In this document: positions 59,407 through 64,000 of the stretch, piece by piece
How positions within the stretch are numbered: position 1 is the stretch's first letter
Layout: each line of letters starts with the position of its first letter
DNA from: Hevea brasiliensis
Lineage: Eukaryota > Streptophyta > Magnoliopsida > Malpighiales > Euphorbiaceae
DNA: 64,000 bases
Reading direction: 5' to 3'
Assembly (NCBI RefSeq): GCF_030052815.1
Contig: NC_079505.1
Location: 76,965,054-77,029,053 of the forward strand
Notes under the pieces: generated by a model
Database searches by the model: none
What the model saw: only the letters and a program-made list of their open reading frames with translations
What the model was told of the DNA's origin: nothing
Translations under genes and position numbers: made by a program

Positions 59407-62403
59407 GGGCATAGACTTCTGATAGCTGGTGTAGGCGTGTAAATACTGGCGTTGTAAATCATATGCCATTAAATAGTTAATTCAATCTTTCAATTTTTCC
59501 CCCCAGGCACATATTATATCTCATGATCTTTTGCTGTTTTTTACATCAAGCTTGATGTCTATTACCAAAAAAAAATGCTGCAAGCAATAGGGAATTAGTT
59601 AGTTTTTTTGTCAAATAGGCAGTTTGTGCTTATAAAAGTGTTCCTCAATTTTGTTGGTTGCAGAGACATTTATTAGCTAAACTTTAGTATCTTTCTGCCC
59701 TCGCTAACCATCCATTTGATGAGATAATCAGATGATCAGCAACAGCAATAAAGATACCATGGAAACTACATTTTTTTTAACTGAACACGGAAACTGCATT
59801 ATTCCCATCTGTTTATAGATTAATCAATTGGTCTATTTGTAAAAAATTTCTCCAGTTTATCGATAACAGAGAGAAAATACTCGAAAACGTTCTTATTTAA
59901 GCAAGCAAAAAAAACAAAAAAAAAAAAAGCACAGTTGTATGATCTCAGTTTCTTTCTCCAAAACCACCATCCCTTCTTTATATTCTGAACTCCGGCGAAG
60001 CTCAAGTGGCGAACCAAGCACCTCCTGAAGTTCAAGATCGTGAACCCAACACAAACTTTGTGGATGTCGCAACAAGTCAAGAAGAACGAAGAAAAAGACC
60101 CACATAACCATCATTCTTCGATCCAATGCATGAAGTTGCTGCTTCCATGGCTAATTCTAGGGCTGTGTGGTTATGCGAAATCGGATTAAAATTTCGGTAT
60201 AATTTTAGTTTGGTGTTTCAATTTTAATATGGCTTTCATTTTTTATTTTAGCTCCGAATGGTTATAATTCAATTCTCAATTCTTAAAATAATTTTATATG
60301 ATTATTTTCATAAAAAAACATTTAAATTAAAATTTAAATTTTGAATTGAGTTATTAATGCATAATAAATCATATAATATATTTTTAAATTATATAATTTT
60401 TAATTATTAGGTACATATATAATTTATGATTAAATATAATATATGAATAACAATACAAGTATATCATATAACATACCTTTTAAATATTTACTAATTACAT
60501 CATTTTTAATTAGAAAATATAAATATAATTATAAATTAAATAATATATAATATAATATAATTATATAGTTATAATTTTTAATTATAACATAATTTAATGT
60601 ATTTATAATTAAAATTATTAATAAAATATAAAAAAATAAATATAATATTAAATCATTTTTAGTCAATAATTATACATATATAAATATATATATAATTCTA
60701 TTGAAAATATTTAATATAAAAAATACATATATATATATATATATAAATTTAATTTTTAATTCAATTTTAACACGATTCTAATTTAATTTTTAATAAAAAA
60801 TTAAAATTAAATTAAAATATTAAAATATATTTATTTTGATAGTTATTATTGATTCAGTTTGAAGTGCACAGGCATACCTAACCCCGCAATAGCTTGCTCT
60901 CACCTCCTTGAAATGCAAAACGTATCTCAGCTCTTCAAAACAATCACTCTCGAACAATCCTTCGACACTTCCAAATCCCTTGATATCTTATCCCATTTCA
61001 CAACCCAGTTGATAACCAATCCTAGGGTTCTTCACATGACGCTCCGTCCCTGTGCCTACTGCCTAGTCGGGGAGAGCCTATCTTGGAGTTGTTGTGATTT
61101 TAAGGGCTGCGAGTAATGAGCTGCATTTAGGGGTGAACTGTTTGGGCCTGGATGAGCTCTAGTTATGGGCCTAAAATATAACGCAATAATTGTTATAATT
61201 TGATTGAATTATGTGTATGTAGAATATTTGGATTATGCCAATTTAATAATTAAGTGATAAATACATTAAAGATAAAATAATTAAAAATACGTGATAATTA
61301 TTTATTTTATTTTCTGTTAGATTGAAATATTTATAAATTAATTATTTTTAAATATATTAATTAAATATGTTATAAACTATATATATATAATTGATTAAAT
61401 TAGTTCCATTAAATATTCCATTAAGTATATTTTACACATTCTAAATTTTAAATATTAAAAAAAATTTTCATATAGAATTGTTATAATTTGATTGAATTAT
61501 ATATGCAGAATATTATGATAAAAAATATATATATATTTTGCTCAGTAGGTGTACTATGTCATTAAATAATATGAGATATATACATTGAATGTAAAATAGT
61601 GAAAATGCATGATAATTAGTTTTTTTTTTTTGGTAGGCTTTGATATTTATAAATTAAATTAAAGTAGTTTAATTAAATATTTTATTGAGTATATTTATAT
61701 ATTTTAAATATTTAAAATCACAAAATAGAAAATTTGTATTACACAATGAAATTTCAATATTGAATGATATAATTAATATAATTAGATTTACAAAGCCATA
61801 ATTATAAATAATTATTAATTTTTAAATTAAAATTTTAATAAATTTAACATAGTTAATGATATATATATAAACATACACCAAATGCGTTTCCTTAATTTAA
61901 GAATAAAATATTTAAATATATTAATTATGATGATAATATTTTGAAAACACAAATTATATTTGTACATAAAATTTTGCAACAATTTGTAATGTATACATAA
62001 AATATTTAACGTAAAAAAATATCATATGTAAAATTTTTATTATATATCCAAACAACATAATATAATTTACAATTCAGTCTAATAAAAATTCATAAATATT
62101 TAATTATTATTATCATTAATTTTATAATATTTAATTTTTTTATAATTAAAATAATATTTAAAATAAATAAGCATATCTCTATCAATATAATAATATTTAT
62201 ATATAAAAAAATAAATTAAATTATTAATAATATAAAACAACGAAGAGTGCAGAACACAAAAGTGGGGGAATTTAAAATGGAAGTTTGATTTACTAACAAA
62301 ATCAAAAATCAGAATTAATTTATTTAAATTAAAAAAGAAATAAATAAATAAATAAATAAATTAATTAATTAATTAATTAATATCCCATCAGATAATAAAA
62401 TCC
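59407..62403. other. Intergenic DNA between BRUTUS and the ARG1-type gene
   Basis: The first ~200 bp after the stop are likely BRUTUS 3' UTR; no AATAAA is close, which is common in plants. 60150-60840 and 61140-62240 are very AT-rich. A G+C island at 60860-61116 is listed separately. An element end may lie at 60151 (TAGGGCTGTG) against GTGCACAGGCATACCTA near 60881, but the flanks do not match. Confidence 0.45.
60859..61116 (+). other. Unrecognised 85-codon open frame, possibly a gene fragment
   Basis: The frame reads like protein (for example HLLEMQNVSQLFKTITLEQ and KSLDILSHFTTQLITN) and stands out from AT-rich neighbours by composition. I do not recognise a family, and there is no promoter, intron partner or repeat end to explain it. 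It could be an exon relic moved by a transposon. The ATG at the start may be fortuitous. Confidence 0.25.
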
Positions 62404-62410
62404 TATAAAA
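62404..62410 (+). promoter_or_regulatory. Candidate TATA box of the ARG1-type gene
   Basis: TATAAAA, followed about 30 bp later by a pyrimidine-rich stretch (TCCTCTTCTCCTG), fits a start near 62435. The leader to the ATG at 62920 would then be about 480 bases with upstream ATGs (62716, 62866), or shorter if a leader intron ending TTTTCAG near 62799 is removed. Confidence 0.45.
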
Positions 62411-62715
62411 GTGAAATAAATAAATAAAAGTCCTCTTCTCCTGTTGGACTGAAAATTTGCTGACATTACGTGATGTCCCAAAAGAGGTGAAGAAGAAGAA
62501 GAAACGAAGAACGAAGAGCAGGAAAACAACCAAAACTTCCTTAGGTCATACATCTCTGTTTCAATTCTATTCTCATTACGTAATTGTAGTCTCAGAACCC
62601 TAGCTACCTTCTTCAGTCTCTCTGTTGTAAACTTGTAACGTGATGTAATTAGCAGATCTTTCAGATTTCTAATTTGTCATCATTTGAAATTTGAATTCGC
62701 CTTTTTGTTTTCCCG

Positions 62716-62850
62716 ATGAGGAAGAGGGAAGAAAAAAATGCTTTGAATGTGTGGAATTTTAGGCGATTTTATTGTTTTTTTATTGGCTTTGATTTTCAGG
62801 ACATGGTTAACCGATTGCTTCAAATTGGGTCCATTGAAGGGAAATTATAG
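62716..62850 (+). other. Possible upstream ORF in the ARG1-type leader
   Basis: ATG at 62716 opens 44 codons ending TAG at 62848-62850, before the main start at 62920. If it remains in the mature leader it could lower translation. It may be removed in part if a leader intron ends at the TTTTCAG near 62799. Confidence 0.3.
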
Positions 62851-62919
62851 TATTGCTGATTCGAAGTGGAGCAATATCTCTCGAGTGATACAGAGAGCAG
62901 GGTTTTGGAACGAGGTGGG

Positions 62920-64000
62920 ATGGGTTCGAAGAAGGCTGAAAGTACATCAGCTCCAGTAATTCGACGAGACCCATATGAGGTATTGTCCGTATCGAGAGAT
63001 TCTTCTGATCAGGAGATTAAAACTGCTTATAGGAAACTAGCTCTCAAGTAAGTTCCATGCTAATTACATCTTATTTATTTCTTTCATTTCTTTGAATTTT
63101 TTGTAATTTTCTGCGTGCAGTACCAGGACATTGTGTGTTGTGAATGATTTTTGAGCTAATTGGTGCTGCTATAGTCTTAGGATTGCAGAATTGTTGAAAT
63201 TAAGTTTAGTTACTGGCTCAAATATAGCTCAATGAGGTTTTAGTGTGGATAAGATATGTCATCCATGGTAGAAAGATGGATTCTTTTGCATATGTATGTA
63301 GATAACATGTGTTTTGATGTTATCACTTTAACCATGCTCTAATGGAGTTCAATGTGGCATGGCTGAGTACTTTCTTTGGGCTGTCAATGCATTGTCTTTT
63401 TATGGGGAATCTTCTGGCTGGGAAGTTGTATTTGCTAAAGGAAAATTCATGTGGTAATTATTATAAAGTTGAACCTGAAACATTGGCAACTAATTCTGAA
63501 TGGGTCATTGGTTAGTTGTGTCACCTTGACAGTTTTGGGGAAATTTATCATAGCAATGCTCTGGAATTTCTTTTAAGCATGTCAATAACTGAAATAGCGT
63601 ATGGATATGACTGGGTTCATTTTGCTAGTAACTGTTTTTTGATGATTTCACTTGTGTTGTGCATGCAATATCTGAGGTGATGAATACATTAAATTACTGT
63701 TGTCGTATTCTTTTTGGATGAATATAAATTAAAATTGCTTATGTTAATTTGTAATATATCCTTTTCACAATATGTTAAATTTTCATTGTTTGGCATCCTT
63801 TAATTTCTGGTGAGGTAATCCCTTTTCTATGTCAATGGTGCTTGTGTTACTTTGTATGCTTATGTTTAATCTTATAGTCAATATAAATCATGTGCAGGTA
63901 TCATCCGGACAAAAATGCAAGCAACCCTGAAGCTTCTGAACTTTTTAAGGAGGTTGCATATTCCTACAGCATCTTATCTGACCCAGAAAAGAGAAGGCAG
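62920..64000 (+). CDS. ARG1: ARG1-type DnaJ (J-domain) protein, 5' part only
   Basis: Exon 1 is 62920-63047 and exon 2 starts at 63898 and runs off the window; the split codon joins as AA|G. The protein begins [20 protein letters not shown] and carries a J-domain with the HPD motif at residues 45-47 (KYHPDKN), which stimulates Hsp70 ATPase. The N-terminal wording RRDPYEVL and [21 protein letters not shown] matches Arabidopsis ARG1/AtDjB15, a membrane-associated protein needed for early gravity signalling in root and hypocotyl; family members also have a C-terminal coiled coil, not visible here. ARL1 or ARL2 are possible alternatives. The start at 62920 follows the family; an in-frame ATG at 62866 would add 18 residues. 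Confidence 0.88.

Noticed and set aside
60151..60890. Possible hAT element with TAGGGCTGTG and GTGCACAGGCATACCTA ends
   Set aside because: Ends pair poorly and flanking 8-mers do not match, so the boundaries are not supported.
1..64000. Bacterial-type systems, CRISPR arrays, organelle DNA inserts, rRNA and tRNA genes
   Set aside because: No regular repeat-spacer arrays, operon-like gene sets or recognisable organelle, rRNA or tRNA sequence were seen on either strand.

Overview
This is a 64-kb piece of plant nuclear DNA. The genes have many short exons with GT-AG introns, the intergenic DNA is very AT-rich, and LTR retrotransposons, an RTE-type LINE and hAT-like MITEs are present. The protein sequences look like those of a core eudicot. 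A Malpighiales/Euphorbiaceae source (cassava or rubber-tree relatives) is my best guess from memory of related proteins and could not be tested here.

Three apparently functional genes, all on the + strand, were rebuilt exon by exon with consistent reading phase. (1) A PP2C protein phosphatase with a C-terminal Cys-pair module (17245-21065, 8 coding exons, 428 aa, one GC-AG intron). (2) BRUTUS, the hemerythrin/RING E3 ligase that restrains iron-deficiency responses (48076-59406, 14 coding exons, 1245 aa). (3) The 5' end of an ARG1/DnaJ-type gravity-signalling chaperone (from 62920, cut by the window edge). In Arabidopsis, from memory, ARG1 (At1g68370) and a related PP2C (At1g68410) are near neighbours, so part of this order may be ancestral.

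Three broken genes were found that simple ATG-to-stop scanning misses: a five-exon NDT2-like mitochondrial/plastid NAD carrier (2612-4457, minus), the galacturonan-binding ectodomain of an LRK10L/WAK-type receptor (35007-35522, plus), and the N-terminal part of what looks like a metallo-beta-lactamase-type hydrolase (36131-36436, minus).

Mobile DNA fills much of the rest. A complete Ty3 chromovirus (Tekay/Del-like) occupies 24254-34566, with 2.6-kb LTRs, an initiator-Met-tRNA primer site, a perfect TTTGT target duplication, and a 1603-codon gag-pol frame that carries 16 in-frame stops but no frameshift. A related but much shorter LTR lies at 6395-8983 and is itself split by a younger solo LTR (7343-8681) with a perfect TGCCT duplication. 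A near full-length RTE LINE (41897-45001, minus) has a 14-bp target duplication and a TTGAG-repeat tail. Several hAT-like MITEs are marked by 8-bp duplications.

No bacterial-type system, CRISPR array, tRNA or rRNA gene was seen. I do not see a new multi-gene system. The most interesting signals are the mutational pattern in the chromovirus, the short/long LTR architecture with a conserved triple motif, a duplicated exon-intron boundary inside BRUTUS, and a few unexplained open stretches.
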